64,000 nt of DNA from Verrucomicrobiota bacterium (GCA_023443455.1 JAEZUE010000068.1:1-64000), one strand, 5' to 3'. Shown: positions 51,373 through 62,367, counted from the stretch's first letter. The notes: generated by a model from the sequence alone, not told the origin. Numbers and translations are program-made.

Positions 51373-51935
51373 AACGCCAAGCGGTGCTGGCACTCCTGCG
51401 GGTCCACGTGGCGCGCGCGCTCGACGCGAACGAGGCGGCGATGGCTGCGCGCATCATCCGCTTCGTCGAGGAGCGGGACGATTGTTTCGAGCGTAGTTGC
51501 CTGCCCGCCCATCTCACCGGCTCGGCGTGGGTCGTCGATGCCGCGCGCACGCGGGTCGTGCTCACGCATCACCGGAAATTGGATCGCTGGTTGCAGCTCG
51601 GGGGACACGCCGACGGCGATGCCGACCTGCTGGCGGTGGCGCGCCGCGAAGCCGAGGAGGAGGCGGGGCTCTCGGGGTTGCCGTTGCTCGGCGAGGGGCT
51701 TTTCGATGTGGATTGCCACCTCATTCCGGCCCGCGGGCCGGTGCCGGATCACTGGCATTTCGACCTGCGTTTCGCCTTCGAGGCCGATCCCGCCGTGCCG
51801 TTGCGCATCAGCGACGAGTCGCACGACCTCGCTTGGGTCGGACTGGGGGAGGTGGCGCGCCTGACCCCGAGCGAGTCGATGGCCCGCATGGTCCGGAAAA
51901 CGTTGGTCGGTAACCCTTGGATCAGTACGGCGTGA
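51369..51935 (+). CDS. NUDIX hydrolase
   Basis: A 188-residue NUDIX protein coupled to the LOG gene. The NUDIX box begins 'GGHADGDADLLAVARREAEE' and continues EAGL. 'VVLTHHRKLDRWLQLGGH' precedes it. Because of the overlap with LOG on one side and the membrane protein on the other, the three genes are probably one operon; a role in nucleotide clean-up is plausible but the substrate is unknown. Confidence 0.9.
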   Translation: MKRQAVLALLRVHVARALDANEAAMAARIIRFVEERDDCFERSCLPAHLTGSAWVVDAARTRVVLTHHRKLDRWLQLGGHADGDADLLAVARREAEEEAGLSGLPLLGEGLFDVDCHLIPARGPVPDHWHFDLRFAFEADPAVPLRISDESHDLAWVGLGEVARLTPSESMARMVRKTLVGNPWISTA

Positions 51936-52705
51936 CGGCGGCATGGCGGCTGCTTGTCGAGGGCATGCGCCGCCGAAAATCGCTGTTGTTGATCGGACTG
52001 GTCGCCGGAGGCCTTCTGTTGGCCGAGGCGGGTACGCTCGCTCTGGCGGCGCAGGTGGCTTGGGCGGGGGCCGGCCTCGCTGTGCGGATCTTCGCCGTTC
52101 TGGCGGCTGTGCTTTGGACAATTTTGCTCGCGGCCGGGCTGGTGGGTTGGGTGCGGCGGCTGCTTTTTGCCGGGATGGTCGACGCGTCCGATCGGCTCGA
52201 GGCGGCGCGTTCGGCGGTTCAGGTGGGATTTCTGGGCGCCACGCCGACGATTCAAATGCTGAGCCGGGCGGTGGAACGCCAAGATGCCAGTATCGCGGAA
52301 CTGAGAAACCTGCTGCTGGCCTCGGCCATCACGGGCAAGGGCGAAGGTTCGGGGACGAATTCGCTCCAGCTCGCCCGGGCTGCCGGGCTGGCCGCCGGGA
52401 TTCTCGCGGCCAACGGAAACCTTCGGCGGCTGGTCGTCACGCTCGAGAACTGGGTCGTATCCGCTCGGTCGCGGCAGGAGGTGCTGCGGGGCCGCACCGA
52501 GGACCTGCGGCGTTGCTTCGAGAACCTGCCCCGCGCGCTCGTGGCCGACGGCAGGTCGGGACCACCGGAGCGCGGCTACGCGGCGGTCGACGATTCGCCC
52601 TGGTCCGACGAGGAGCCCGACGCTCTGCCCGAGTCCTTGAAGCGCCGGCTCCGCGGGCTCGATTGCTGGAGCCCGAGCGGAGACGAGGACGCCGATCGGA
52701 ACTGA
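51932..52705 (+). CDS. Hypothetical inner-membrane protein
   Basis: A 257-residue protein with two adjacent membrane helices near residues 17-70 ('SLLLIGLVAGGLLLAEAGTL', 'IFAVLAAVLWTILLAAGLVG') and a soluble, mostly helical C-terminal part with an acidic end ('EEPDALPESLKRRLRG'). I do not recognise it. A GTG at 51932 overlaps the NUDIX stop (GTGA), which argues for coupled translation; an upstream TTG is less likely. It is convergent with the helicase gene, 15 nt apart. Confidence 0.6.
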   Translation: MTAAWRLLVEGMRRRKSLLLIGLVAGGLLLAEAGTLALAAQVAWAGAGLAVRIFAVLAAVLWTILLAAGLVGWVRRLLFAGMVDASDRLEAARSAVQVGFLGATPTIQMLSRAVERQDASIAELRNLLLASAITGKGEGSGTNSLQLARAAGLAAGILAANGNLRRLVVTLENWVVSARSRQEVLRGRTEDLRRCFENLPRALVADGRSGPPERGYAAVDDSPWSDEEPDALPESLKRRLRGLDCWSPSGDEDADRN

Positions 52706-52720
52706 TCCGACCAGCCGCCG

Positions 52721-54397
<1,677 letters not shown>

Positions 54398-54450
54398 GTG
54401 GGACTGTGTGGTGGCGGGAGCGGAAGGGCAAGGCGCCCGTGGTGGGCGAG

Positions 54451-54484
54451 TGAAAACAAAGAAGCCGCGCCATGGGGCGCGGCT
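54451..54484 (-). terminator. Terminator between the GreA-fusion and helicase genes
   Basis: A perfect 9-bp stem (54463-54471 with 54476-54484) and 4-nt loop, followed in the minus direction by TCTTTGTTTTCA. It lies 24 nt after the GreA-fusion stop. Confidence 0.88.
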
Positions 54485-54507
54485 CCCGGGAAGGGTCTGG
54501 CCGGGGC

Positions 54508-56355
54508 TTACTTGGCGTCGACGTGGCGGCTGATCGCCCGGATGGTGTAGGTGTGCTCGGCGCTGCCGATCTTCACCGACACCTCGTCGCCAACCTTCTT
54601 GGACAGGAGGGCCTGGCCGAGCGGGGTCTTGTACGACATGATGAACTCCTCGGGATTGCTGTCCCAGGCGCCGAGGATCGAGTAGGTGACCTTGCCGTTG
54701 GTGCCCTTGTCGAGCAGCTCGACGACCGAGCCCACGCCGACGGCGGCGGTGGTGACGTCCTTGAAGTCGGTCACGCGGGCGCTGCCGAGCTCGCGCTCGA
54801 GCTGGCCCTTCTGGGCGAGCAGCAGCGACTGGTCCTGCTTGGCCATCTTGTATTCGGAATTTTCCTTGAGATCGCCGTGCTCGCGCGCGGCGGCGATGGC
54901 CTTGCTGTTCTCGGGAATCTTCTTGGTGACGATGGTGTCGTACTCCTCGCGCTTGCGCTCGTAGGAGGCCTGCGAGACGAGCAGGGCCTCGCCCTTGTCG
55001 CCCTCGTCGCTGGCGACCAGGGATTGGATACCGGGGAAGAGCTTGATGAAGCGGGCGAGCAGCGACTTCTTGGTCAGTTCCTCGAAGCCCTGGTTGAGCA
55101 GGAGGGTGTTGGCGAGGTCGCGCGCGGTCTCCGGGTCGGCGGTCGAGAGCAGGTCGGGGATGAGGTCGTTGTCGTCGCTGAGGATGTCGGCCAGCGGCAT
55201 GCGGCGCGCGCCGGCGGTCTGGAGCGCCTCGTAGTCGATCGCGAAGAGGATCGCGGTGAGCAGGCGGGGGCCGATGAGGTCGTTGAGCAGGCGGGAGAAC
55301 TTGCGGGTGGTGCGGTTCTTGACGATCCACAGCAGCACGGGGGCGCGCAGGTTCTGCTCGACCTGCCAGCGCTGGAAGGTGGAGGTGATCTCCGGGCCGC
55401 ACTCGTGGTCGATGAGGAAGTTCACGCACTCGGTGGTGAACTTGCCCGAGCTGAGCTTGAGCAGGGTGAAGACGATTTCCTTCCAGGCGGTCGGGTGGGC
55501 CGAGTGGATGAGGTCGAGCAGGCGGACGTGGTAGCCGGCGGGGAGTTTCTCGGCGATGACCGGGAGGTCGCGCTCGTTGGCGACGATCTCCTCGATCTTG
55601 GGTTCGAGGGTGTCGATCGCTTCCCCGGCGAGGGTGGCGAGGTCGTTGCGGACCCACGCGCCCTGCAGGCGTTCGGCGAGCTCGAGCTGCTGGGCTTCCT
55701 TCACGATCGTGGCGACGTCGGCGAGCAGTTCGGCGGCGAGGGGCTTGAGCTCCTTCTTCTTCACTGTGGTGAGAAGTTCGGTGGCGATCGTGAGCCGGCG
55801 GCGCGCCGAGCGGGTGCCCTTGAACTGCTCGATGAGCTCGTCCTCGACGTTCACCGGTTCGTCGCGCAGCACGTAGACTTCGGTGCGCTTGGCCGGGGCG
55901 GCCACACGGGGATCGCTGGCGAGATGCTTCTTCGCGCCGGTCCACCACTTCTTGAATTTGTCGGCGCCGAGGACGGCGGTGAACAGGTTCTCGAGCTCGA
56001 CGCCGGTGGCGGCGTTGTTCGGGTAGGTCGCGAGCGCGTCGACCACGAGCTGGGCCGGGTTGTTCGCGATGAGATCCTGGATGACGGCGGACTCGGTCTG
56101 CTTGCGCACGAGCAGGTGCTTCTCGGGGAGGACCTCGAGGGTGCCGATGCAGAACGCGGGATCCATCGCGTGGCCGGGTTTGTCCTGGAAGTCGATCAGG
56201 AGCTTGCGCGAAGCGGCATCGTAGGACGCGATGCGGCCGAAGCCCCAGCTGCGATGCACGCAGTATGCACCGGGCTTCATCGCCTCCAGCTTGGCCTTGG
56301 AGGCTTTGAGCTCGGGCTTTTGGGAAATCAGGTCGTTAACAGCTTCGGCGTTCAT
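54508..56355 (-). CDS. Long GreA/GreB fusion protein
   Basis: A 615-residue protein. Only the last 155 residues or so are a transcript-cleavage factor like GreA: a coiled coil 'AAAREHGDLKENSEYKMAKQ' with the acidic tip region, then the FKBP-like domain ending 'EHTYTIRAISRHVDAK'. The first 450 residues are a helical, HEAT-like extension ('MKPGAYCVHRSWGFGRIASY', 'RSARRRLTIATELLTTVKKK'). Chlamydial and verrucomicrobial GreA are known to be long, with a similar extension of unknown role. The catalytic tip (Asp-Leu-Lys-Glu-Asn) looks intact. Confidence 0.88.
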   Translation of the reverse strand: MNAEAVNDLISQKPELKASKAKLEAMKPGAYCVHRSWGFGRIASYDAASRKLLIDFQDKPGHAMDPAFCIGTLEVLPEKHLLVRKQTESAVIQDLIANNPAQLVVDALATYPNNAATGVELENLFTAVLGADKFKKWWTGAKKHLASDPRVAAPAKRTEVYVLRDEPVNVEDELIEQFKGTRSARRRLTIATELLTTVKKKELKPLAAELLADVATIVKEAQQLELAERLQGAWVRNDLATLAGEAIDTLEPKIEEIVANERDLPVIAEKLPAGYHVRLLDLIHSAHPTAWKEIVFTLLKLSSGKFTTECVNFLIDHECGPEITSTFQRWQVEQNLRAPVLLWIVKNRTTRKFSRLLNDLIGPRLLTAILFAIDYEALQTAGARRMPLADILSDDNDLIPDLLSTADPETARDLANTLLLNQGFEELTKKSLLARFIKLFPGIQSLVASDEGDKGEALLVSQASYERKREEYDTIVTKKIPENSKAIAAAREHGDLKENSEYKMAKQDQSLLLAQKGQLERELGSARVTDFKDVTTAAVGVGSVVELLDKGTNGKVTYSILGAWDSNPEEFIMSYKTPLGQALLSKKVGDEVSVKIGSAEHTYTIRAISRHVDAK

Positions 56356-56434
56356 AAAATCGTGGTCGAATTGCGGAAGGGTAGAGTTGAGCGGCTATTG
56401 CGCGGTGATGTCAAACTGTGTCTCATCCCGCGGC

Positions 56435-57814
56435 ATGGAGTCTGCATCACGCCGTTTTCGTCCTCAACACCGTCTTGCGGGCGGTCGCCCGGCCTCGCGC
56501 GCCGAGATTGAGCCGGCGCGTGCGATCCCCGCAGAGGGGCCGTCGGTGGCGGAAACGTGGATGTTGGCGGTGGCCTTGACCGCGGGTTGGCGCGAGGGGC
56601 GGGGCCGGGCCGACCACCTGTTGAGCGATCTGGCGGGCGGGAGTGCCGATCGTGGGCCGGCGCAGAATTTGTTCTATGCGGCGTTGCGGCATTGGCGCCG
56701 CACCGACGAGGTGCTCCGCTCGCTGATGGAGAAAACGCCGCGGGTGCGCCTGCAGTCGCTCTTGGCGATCGCCTGTGCCGAAGTCGTCGAACATCCCGAA
56801 GTCGCGCCGGCGGCGATCGTGGACAATGCCGTCGAACAGGCGAAACGGCTGTTGAGCGGGCCCGAGGCGGGGCTGGTCAACGCGGTGCTGCGGCGCTCGA
56901 TCCCCGCGTTGACCGAGCGCGCCGTGCCGGCCGCGGAGGCGGAGGCCGAGGAGCTGGGTTCCTTTTTCAGCCACCCGACCTGGCTGGTGCGGCGTTGGGT
57001 CGAGGAGTTCGGGCTCGCCGCGACCCGGCGCCTGCTCGAGTGGAACCAGTCGACCGCGCAGGTGCATGTGCGTTGGCGCTCCGCGGATGCGCCGCCCCGA
57101 GGGCTGGAGCCGACCGAGTGGCCGGGTTTCTTCCGGCTCGCCCATGGGCATTGGGGCGACATCAACGCGTCGGTGGCCGCGGGAAAATGTTATCTGCAGG
57201 ATCCGGCGACGCGCTTGGCGGCCGACCTGGCCGCGCCCGTCGCGGGCGAAAACTGGCTCGAGCTTTGTGCGGCGCCGGGCGGCAAGACGCTGCATCTCGC
57301 GGACCGCATGGCCGAGGGGCGCATCGTCGCGGTGGACCGGGCGGGCGGGCGCATGAAACGTTTCGAGGAGAACATCGCGCGCTGGCGCGCCGCCGGGCTT
57401 CGCACGCAGATCGTGCCGCTCGGTGAGGACGTGTTGGCGCTGGATGCGGGGCAGCTGCTCGGGCGCGGGCTGCCGGAGGTGTACGACGGCGTCTTCATCG
57501 ATGTTCCCTGTTCGAATACAGGGGTGATCCGGCACCGCATCGACGCGAAGTGGCGGCTCGCCGCCGGGGAGTTCGCGCAACTGGCCGAGATGCAGCAGCG
57601 CATGCTGGCGGGGGCCGCGCGCTTCGTGCGCCCCGGCGGGCGGCTGGTGTATTCGACCTGCAGCCTGGAGGTCGAGGAGAACGCCGACGTCGTGGAGGCG
57701 TTCCTCGCCTCCGAGCCGGGGCGGGAGTTCCGGCTGGAGGCCGCGGTCGCGGGCCGGCCGTGGGAACATGGCCACGACGGCGCCGGTGCGTTCCGGCTGC
57801 GGCGCGCGGGGTAG
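56435..57814 (+). CDS. rsmB: RsmB/NOP family rRNA cytosine-C5 methyltransferase
   Basis: A 459-residue protein with an N-terminal NusB-like RNA-binding domain ('GPAQNLFYAALRHWRRTDEV', 'VDNAVEQAKRLLSGPEAGLV') and a C-terminal methyltransferase with SAM site 'CAAPGGKTLHLADRM', and the two catalytic Cys in 'VPCSNTGVIRHR' and 'YSTCSLEVEENADVV'. It likely makes m5C in 16S rRNA, like RsmB. Start is uncertain: ATG 56435 or ATG 56408. Confidence 0.9.
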   Translation: MESASRRFRPQHRLAGGRPASRAEIEPARAIPAEGPSVAETWMLAVALTAGWREGRGRADHLLSDLAGGSADRGPAQNLFYAALRHWRRTDEVLRSLMEKTPRVRLQSLLAIACAEVVEHPEVAPAAIVDNAVEQAKRLLSGPEAGLVNAVLRRSIPALTERAVPAAEAEAEELGSFFSHPTWLVRRWVEEFGLAATRRLLEWNQSTAQVHVRWRSADAPPRGLEPTEWPGFFRLAHGHWGDINASVAAGKCYLQDPATRLAADLAAPVAGENWLELCAAPGGKTLHLADRMAEGRIVAVDRAGGRMKRFEENIARWRAAGLRTQIVPLGEDVLALDAGQLLGRGLPEVYDGVFIDVPCSNTGVIRHRIDAKWRLAAGEFAQLAEMQQRMLAGAARFVRPGGRLVYSTCSLEVEENADVVEAFLASEPGREFRLEAAVAGRPWEHGHDGAGAFRLRRAG

Positions 57815-57834
57815 CCGGCGCGGAGCCGGATTTT
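57815..57834 (+). terminator. Short hairpin with ATTTT after the RsmB-like gene
   Basis: A 5-bp stem (57815-57819 with 57825-57829) followed by ATTTT in the plus direction, directly after the stop codon and before the convergent sensor gene. It is a weak terminator candidate. Confidence 0.45.
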
Positions 57835-57848
57835 CGGATACAAGGCGC

Positions 57849-59675
57849 CTACGGCTCGGCCGCTCGATCGCGCGCGGGTTCGGGTGCGGCGCGCGTCGGC
57901 GGCGGAGTCGGGGCGTCCGCGATTTCGTCGGCGAGTTCCGGATAGAGCCGGCGCATGCAGTCCGGGCAGAGGCCATGCGAGAACTCCACCTCGGCGTGGG
58001 CGCGGATGTACTGTTCGACGTTGTTCCAGTAGCCGTGGTCGTCGCGGATGCGTTTGCAGCCCGCGCAGATCGGGATGAGTCCGCTGAGGGTCTTCACCTC
58101 GGCGAGGGCCTTGGCCAGTTCGGCGACGGAGCGGCGAAGCTGGTCCTCGGTGTGGCGGCGCTCGGTGATGTCGAAGCTGACGACCGCGACGGCGGCGACC
58201 TCGCCGGCGGCGTCGAGCACCGGGGTGAGCTGGGTGTGGAGGATGTGATCGTCGCGCTCGTCCTCGAAGGCGAAGGATTGTTTGGAGGCGAGCACCGTCG
58301 CGAGGGGTCCGGTGCGGTGGGCGGCGGCCTCCGGCGGCATCAGCGAGAAGATGTTGCGCCCGATCAGCGCCGACAGCGGGTGTCGCAGGCGGGCGGCGAC
58401 GGTCGGGTTCGCCATGAGCACGCGGCCGCCCGGATCGAGCAGGAGGGCGGATTCGGGCAGCGAGTCGATGAAGGCGCGCGCGGTGGCCTCGCTGTGGCGC
58501 AGTGCCGAGTCGGCGTGGCGCTGCGCCTCGAGGGCGGATTCGAGGCGGTCGGCCGGCGGGGCGGTCGGGCCCGTGGTGTGGTCGATCGGTGGGGACAGGT
58601 GGGATTCCGGTCGCGGCCCGAGTTCGCGCTGCAGGTGGGCGGCGAGGCGGTCGAAGGTGGTGCCGAGGCTGCGGAGCTCCGCGGCGCCACGCTCGAGCCC
58701 GGCCCGGGCGGACCAGTTGCCGGATTCGAGCGCGGCGGCGGCGCGGCTGATCCTGCGGGCGGGTTCGAGAAACCAGCGTTGGGCGATCCAGGCCGAGGCG
58801 ACGAGGGCGGCGAGCACGAGCAGCGTGGCCAGGCCCAGATGGAGCGAAAAGGCCAGTTGCGCGCTGCGGCTCAGGGCGGATTCGAACTGGGCGATGCCCA
58901 CCCAGATCGCGCCGTCGGTGCTGGGGACCTCGGCGATGTGGACGATCTGTCCGTGCCCCTCCGGCGTGTTGCGTTCGAAACGGTGGTCGCGCGGCGCGCC
59001 GACCCAGGTCGGGAGCGGTTGGCCCCGTGCGGGAAACGCGGTGCCGCGCGAGGCGATCACCGTGCCGGAGCGGTCGAGCAGCACCAGGTCGGTCTCCGGC
59101 GGGAGTCGGTATTGGTCGAGCGAACGCCCGATCTCGTCGAGATCGAGCGCGGCCACCACGCAGTTCAGCGGGCCGGTTTCCGGCTGTCCGGGGACCGGGC
59201 AGGCGACCGGGACCGAGGCGCGGCCGGTGATACGGCCGACCATGTAGTCGCCGATGCCGATGCGACGGTTCGCCTGCATCCGGCGGAAATAGGACCGATC
59301 GGCCACGTTGACCGTGTGCGGCATCGCCCTCGCGCTCGCGACGATCTCGCCGGTGCGGTCGATCAGGATGAGGTTGGCGAAGAGCGGCGAGGTGGGGCGC
59401 AGTTCGCGGAGCACCCGCTCGGCGTGTTCGAGCTGCAACTGGCGGATCGGCTCGTGGTAGGCGAGGGCGGTGAGCAGCTGGCGGGTGCCCTCGAAATCGC
59501 GGCCCACGCTGGCGGCGGTCTGTTGGGCGAGGTTGAAGGCCGCGGCCCGCTGCTCCTCCGCGATCCGGTTCCTCAGGCTGCCCGCGTGGAAGAGGTTGAT
59601 CGCTAGTATCGGGATGATTGTGACGGCGGTCGCGAGCAGGAATGCCGACCGAAGCGATGTGGGGCGTTGGAACAT
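57849..59675 (-). CDS. Cache-PAS membrane sensor with C-terminal Cys module
   Basis: A 608-residue sensor. Two membrane helices (about residues 10-30 and 275-300) flank a periplasmic Cache-like domain ('PLFANLILIDRTGEIVASAR', 'NVADRSYFRRMQANRRI'). A HAMP-like stretch, a PAS domain ('FIDSLPESALLLDPGGRVLM') and PAC follow. The C-terminus holds C537-x2-C540 and C570-x2-C573 in 'LIPICAGCKRIRDD', 'GYWNNVEQYI' and 'FSHGLCPDCMRRLYPE'. This block recurs at the end of many PAS sensors and has no assigned function that I know of. No kinase, GGDEF or other output domain is present. Confidence 0.82.
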   Translation of the reverse strand: MFQRPTSLRSAFLLATAVTIIPILAINLFHAGSLRNRIAEEQRAAAFNLAQQTAASVGRDFEGTRQLLTALAYHEPIRQLQLEHAERVLRELRPTSPLFANLILIDRTGEIVASARAMPHTVNVADRSYFRRMQANRRIGIGDYMVGRITGRASVPVACPVPGQPETGPLNCVVAALDLDEIGRSLDQYRLPPETDLVLLDRSGTVIASRGTAFPARGQPLPTWVGAPRDHRFERNTPEGHGQIVHIAEVPSTDGAIWVGIAQFESALSRSAQLAFSLHLGLATLLVLAALVASAWIAQRWFLEPARRISRAAAALESGNWSARAGLERGAAELRSLGTTFDRLAAHLQRELGPRPESHLSPPIDHTTGPTAPPADRLESALEAQRHADSALRHSEATARAFIDSLPESALLLDPGGRVLMANPTVAARLRHPLSALIGRNIFSLMPPEAAAHRTGPLATVLASKQSFAFEDERDDHILHTQLTPVLDAAGEVAAVAVVSFDITERRHTEDQLRRSVAELAKALAEVKTLSGLIPICAGCKRIRDDHGYWNNVEQYIRAHAEVEFSHGLCPDCMRRLYPELADEIADAPTPPPTRAAPEPARDRAAEP

Positions 59676-59808
59676 CGTGGGGTGCGAGTTCGGCGGTCGC
59701 GCCCAACGTTACTCCCGCCGGTGCCGACCGCAATCGGCGCCGATGGAAGCCGGTCCGCTCCGCGGCCAGCTGCGCGGTTCTTCCGCGACCGGTGCCCGTC
59801 GGGAGCGG

Positions 59809-60294
59809 CTACCCGGCCGAGAGCGTGCTGCGCAGGTGCCGGACCAGCGAGGGGATGGCCTCGACCATGCTGTCGCGGCAGGCCTCGTATTCGCTGTAGT
59901 CGCCGCCGAACGGGTCGGGGATCTCGGCGTCGCCGTCGCGGCCGACGAACTCGCGGAACAGGTGCAGGTTCTTCGGCACGCGGTCGAAGTGCAGCTCGAT
60001 CATCGCGCGGTGCGACTCGGTCATGCAGTACACGGCGACCGCCTGGTCGAGCATGGCCTGGGTGAGCGGTTGGCTGCCGTGTTCGTCGAGCTTGATGCCC
60101 ACCTTCTTCAGAGCCGAGACCGAGTGGCTGGTGGCGGGCTGGTTGCGCGAGGCGGCGATGCCGGCCGAGACGACCTTGAGCGAGCGCAGCGGCTCGGGCT
60201 CGGCGGCCAACGCGTGCTGCAGCAGTTTCTCTCCCATGGGGCTGCGACAGATGTTGGCCGTGCAGACGATGATGACGAGGCCGGGCGCGGGCAT
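59809..60294 (-). CDS. Low-molecular-weight protein tyrosine phosphatase family protein
   Basis: A 161-residue phosphatase with the P-loop C11-TANIC-R17-S18 and the general-acid motif 'DPFGG'. It may act on phosphotyrosine proteins or, as in some relatives, on arginine phosphate or other targets. It is the last gene of the aroA operon, 3 nt after the hypothetical gene before it. Confidence 0.92.
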   Translation of the reverse strand: MPAPGLVIIVCTANICRSPMGEKLLQHALAAEPEPLRSLKVVSAGIAASRNQPATSHSVSALKKVGIKLDEHGSQPLTQAMLDQAVAVYCMTESHRAMIELHFDRVPKNLHLFREFVGRDGDAEIPDPFGGDYSEYEACRDSMVEAIPSLVRHLRSTLSAG

Positions 60295-60297
60295 GGG

Positions 60298-61050
60298 CTA
60301 GGTGTGGTCGGGAATGCGCCCCAGTGCAAGCAGTGCGCGGTGCAGAAAGACGGCACGTTGCAGCAGCACGTCCTCGAGCGGCGGGTCCTTTTCGGTGTCG
60401 GTGCCGCCGACCTCGGCGTCGGCGGATCGCAGGTCGGCGCGGGGGCGGGCGAGCTCGTGGAACCCGTTGGCGTGGTTCTCCGTCAGGCGCGCCTCGTCGA
60501 AGCGGGCCTTCTCGATCCGGGGCGCGAAGAGTTCGGCCGGGGGCCGGCCGGCGGCGATGGCCTCGGCGGCACGGAGATCCTGTAGAGGGTCGACAGATAC
60601 GGAGAGCCCGGCGGGCAGGCCCGACTTCTCCGCGGCCAGCATGAGCAGGCGCGGGCGGGGCGGGAGTGCGCGAAGGAGTGCGGGCGGGGTTTGCTCGCCG
60701 ACCAGGAGAAAGACGGGGCGGTCGCCCGGCTCGGCGCACAGCTGCGGAAGCCGCTCCGCGTTGGCAGGGCTGTCGTCGGCCAGGCGCAGGTCGATCACGA
60801 GCGCGGCGGAGGTGCGGGCCCGCTCGATGTCGGCCTGCGCGGGGGTGGCGGCGGCGAACTGGACGAAGCGCAGTCCCCGGCCCAGATCGTGCGGGTCGGC
60901 CGCGGGCGGCGCCTCGGTGCCGGCCGGCGGTTTCGGGACGGTGCCGCCGGCCGCGTCCGTGCCGGCGGCGAAGGCCAAGCAGGCCCACCCGAGCGCACCG
61001 AGCAGGAGCGCGACGCGCAGGGTGGAGCGGGCGGGTGGGCGGGCGCTCAT
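60298..61050 (-). CDS. Hypothetical secreted protein
   Basis: A 250-residue protein with an N-terminal signal ('LRVALLLGALGWACLAFAAG'), a Pro-rich linker, then a part with 'ALVIDLRLADDSPANAERLP' and 'DRPVFLLVGEQTPPALLRAL'. It has the look of an alpha/beta domain, but I do not recognise a family. Lying between purD and the phosphatase gene with gaps of 13 and 3 nt, it is part of that operon. It has no known partner. Confidence 0.6.
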   Translation of the reverse strand: MSARPPARSTLRVALLLGALGWACLAFAAGTDAAGGTVPKPPAGTEAPPAADPHDLGRGLRFVQFAAATPAQADIERARTSAALVIDLRLADDSPANAERLPQLCAEPGDRPVFLLVGEQTPPALLRALPPRPRLLMLAAEKSGLPAGLSVSVDPLQDLRAAEAIAAGRPPAELFAPRIEKARFDEARLTENHANGFHELARPRADLRSADAEVGGTDTEKDPPLEDVLLQRAVFLHRALLALGRIPDHT

Positions 61051-61063
61051 CCGGGCGGGCGGC

Positions 61064-62356
61064 TCACTTCTTGCGGTTGAGCTGCTTGGCGCCGATGTCG
61101 CGCCGGCAGTACTTCGAGGCGAAACCCACCTGGTCGCAGAGCGAATAGGCGCGGCTGGCGGCCTGCCGCAGCGTCGGGGCCAGGGCGGTGACGCCGAGCA
61201 CGCGGCCGCCGTTGGTCACGACCTGGCGGTTGCTCGTCACCGTGGTGCCGGCGTGGAAGATGTACTCGTCGGCGCCGGGGATGCGCGGGAGCGTGATGGC
61301 ATCGCCTTTCGGATACTGGTCGGGGTAGCCCTGGGCGGCGAGCACGACGCACAGCGCGTATTCCTTGCGGATCTCGACCTTGATCTCGTGGAGGCGGTTG
61401 TTGGCCGCGGCCCAGAGCAGCTCGACCGGGTCGGAGGCGAGCCGGGGCAGCAGGACCTGGGTCTCCGGGTCGCCGAAGCGGGTGTTGAACTCGAGCACCT
61501 GCGGGCCGGTCGGCGTGAGCATGATGCCGATGTAGAGTGTGCCGCGGAAGTCGATACCGGCGGCGGCGATGGCGTCGACGCTGGTGCGGCAGATCGTGCG
61601 GTCGATCTCGGCGAGCAGCTTGTCGGAGACGATCTCGGCGGGCGAGTAGGCGCCCATGCCGCCGGTGTTCGGGCCGGTGTCGCCCTCGCCCACGCGCTTG
61701 TGGTCCTGGCTGGTGGGCAGGATCACGTAGTCGCGGCCGGAGACGACGAGGTGGATCGACGTCTCCTCGCCGTGCAGGCAATCCTCGATGAGGATACGCT
61801 TGCCGCTCGCGCCGAAGGCGCCGCCCTCGAGCATCATCTTCACCGCGGCCTGGGCCTCGGCGAGATCGGAGGTGACGACCACGCCCTTGCCCGCGGCGAG
61901 GCCGTCGGCCTTGATGACGTAGGGCGCGGTGCGGGTCTTGAGGTAGGCGAGCGCGGGGGCGACCTCGGTGAAGAACTCGGCCGGGGCGGTCGGGATCTTG
62001 TTCTTGAGGAGCAGTTCCTTGGTGAAAATCTTGCTCGCCTCGAGGCGGGCGCCGTCGGCCTTGGGGCCGTAGGCGGGGATGCCGGCGACGATGAGGGCGT
62101 CGACCAGGCCCAGGCTCAGCGGCACCTCGGGGCCGACGACCACGAACTCGACCTTCTCCTTCTTGGCGAGGGCGACCATGCCCTCGATGTCCTCGACGGG
62201 GACCGGGAAGCACTTCACGTCGCGGGCCATGCCGCCGTTGCCGGGTGCGGCGAGCACACGGGGGCGGGTGGGGCTCTTGAGGCAGGCGGTCACGATGGTG
62301 TGTTCGCGGCCGCCGGAGCCGACGACGAGGATGGAGCGGGGGAGAGGCGGAGTCAT
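61064..62356 (-). CDS. purD: Phosphoribosylamine-glycine ligase (GAR synthetase)
   Basis: A 430-residue ATP-grasp enzyme of purine synthesis that joins phosphoribosylamine and glycine. It has 'ILVVGSGGREHTIVTACLK' at the start, 'YVIKADGLAAGKGVVVTSDL' as the ATP-grasp loop, and 'GVGPNTGGMGAYSP'-like and 'LEFNTRFGDPETQVLLPRL' blocks. The ATG at 62356 is chosen from the usual PurD start. It lies 11 nt after plsC in the aroA operon. Confidence 0.96.
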   Translation of the reverse strand: MTPPLPRSILVVGSGGREHTIVTACLKSPTRPRVLAAPGNGGMARDVKCFPVPVEDIEGMVALAKKEKVEFVVVGPEVPLSLGLVDALIVAGIPAYGPKADGARLEASKIFTKELLLKNKIPTAPAEFFTEVAPALAYLKTRTAPYVIKADGLAAGKGVVVTSDLAEAQAAVKMMLEGGAFGASGKRILIEDCLHGEETSIHLVVSGRDYVILPTSQDHKRVGEGDTGPNTGGMGAYSPAEIVSDKLLAEIDRTICRTSVDAIAAAGIDFRGTLYIGIMLTPTGPQVLEFNTRFGDPETQVLLPRLASDPVELLWAAANNRLHEIKVEIRKEYALCVVLAAQGYPDQYPKGDAITLPRIPGADEYIFHAGTTVTSNRQVVTNGGRVLGVTALAPTLRQAASRAYSLCDQVGFASKYCRRDIGAKQLNRKK

Positions 62357-62367
62357 GGAAGGGAGAA

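Noticed and set aside
57190..59733. An 847-residue minus-strand frame across the RsmB-like and sensor genes
   Set aside because: It overlaps two well-supported genes and has Arg/Pro-rich shadow composition.
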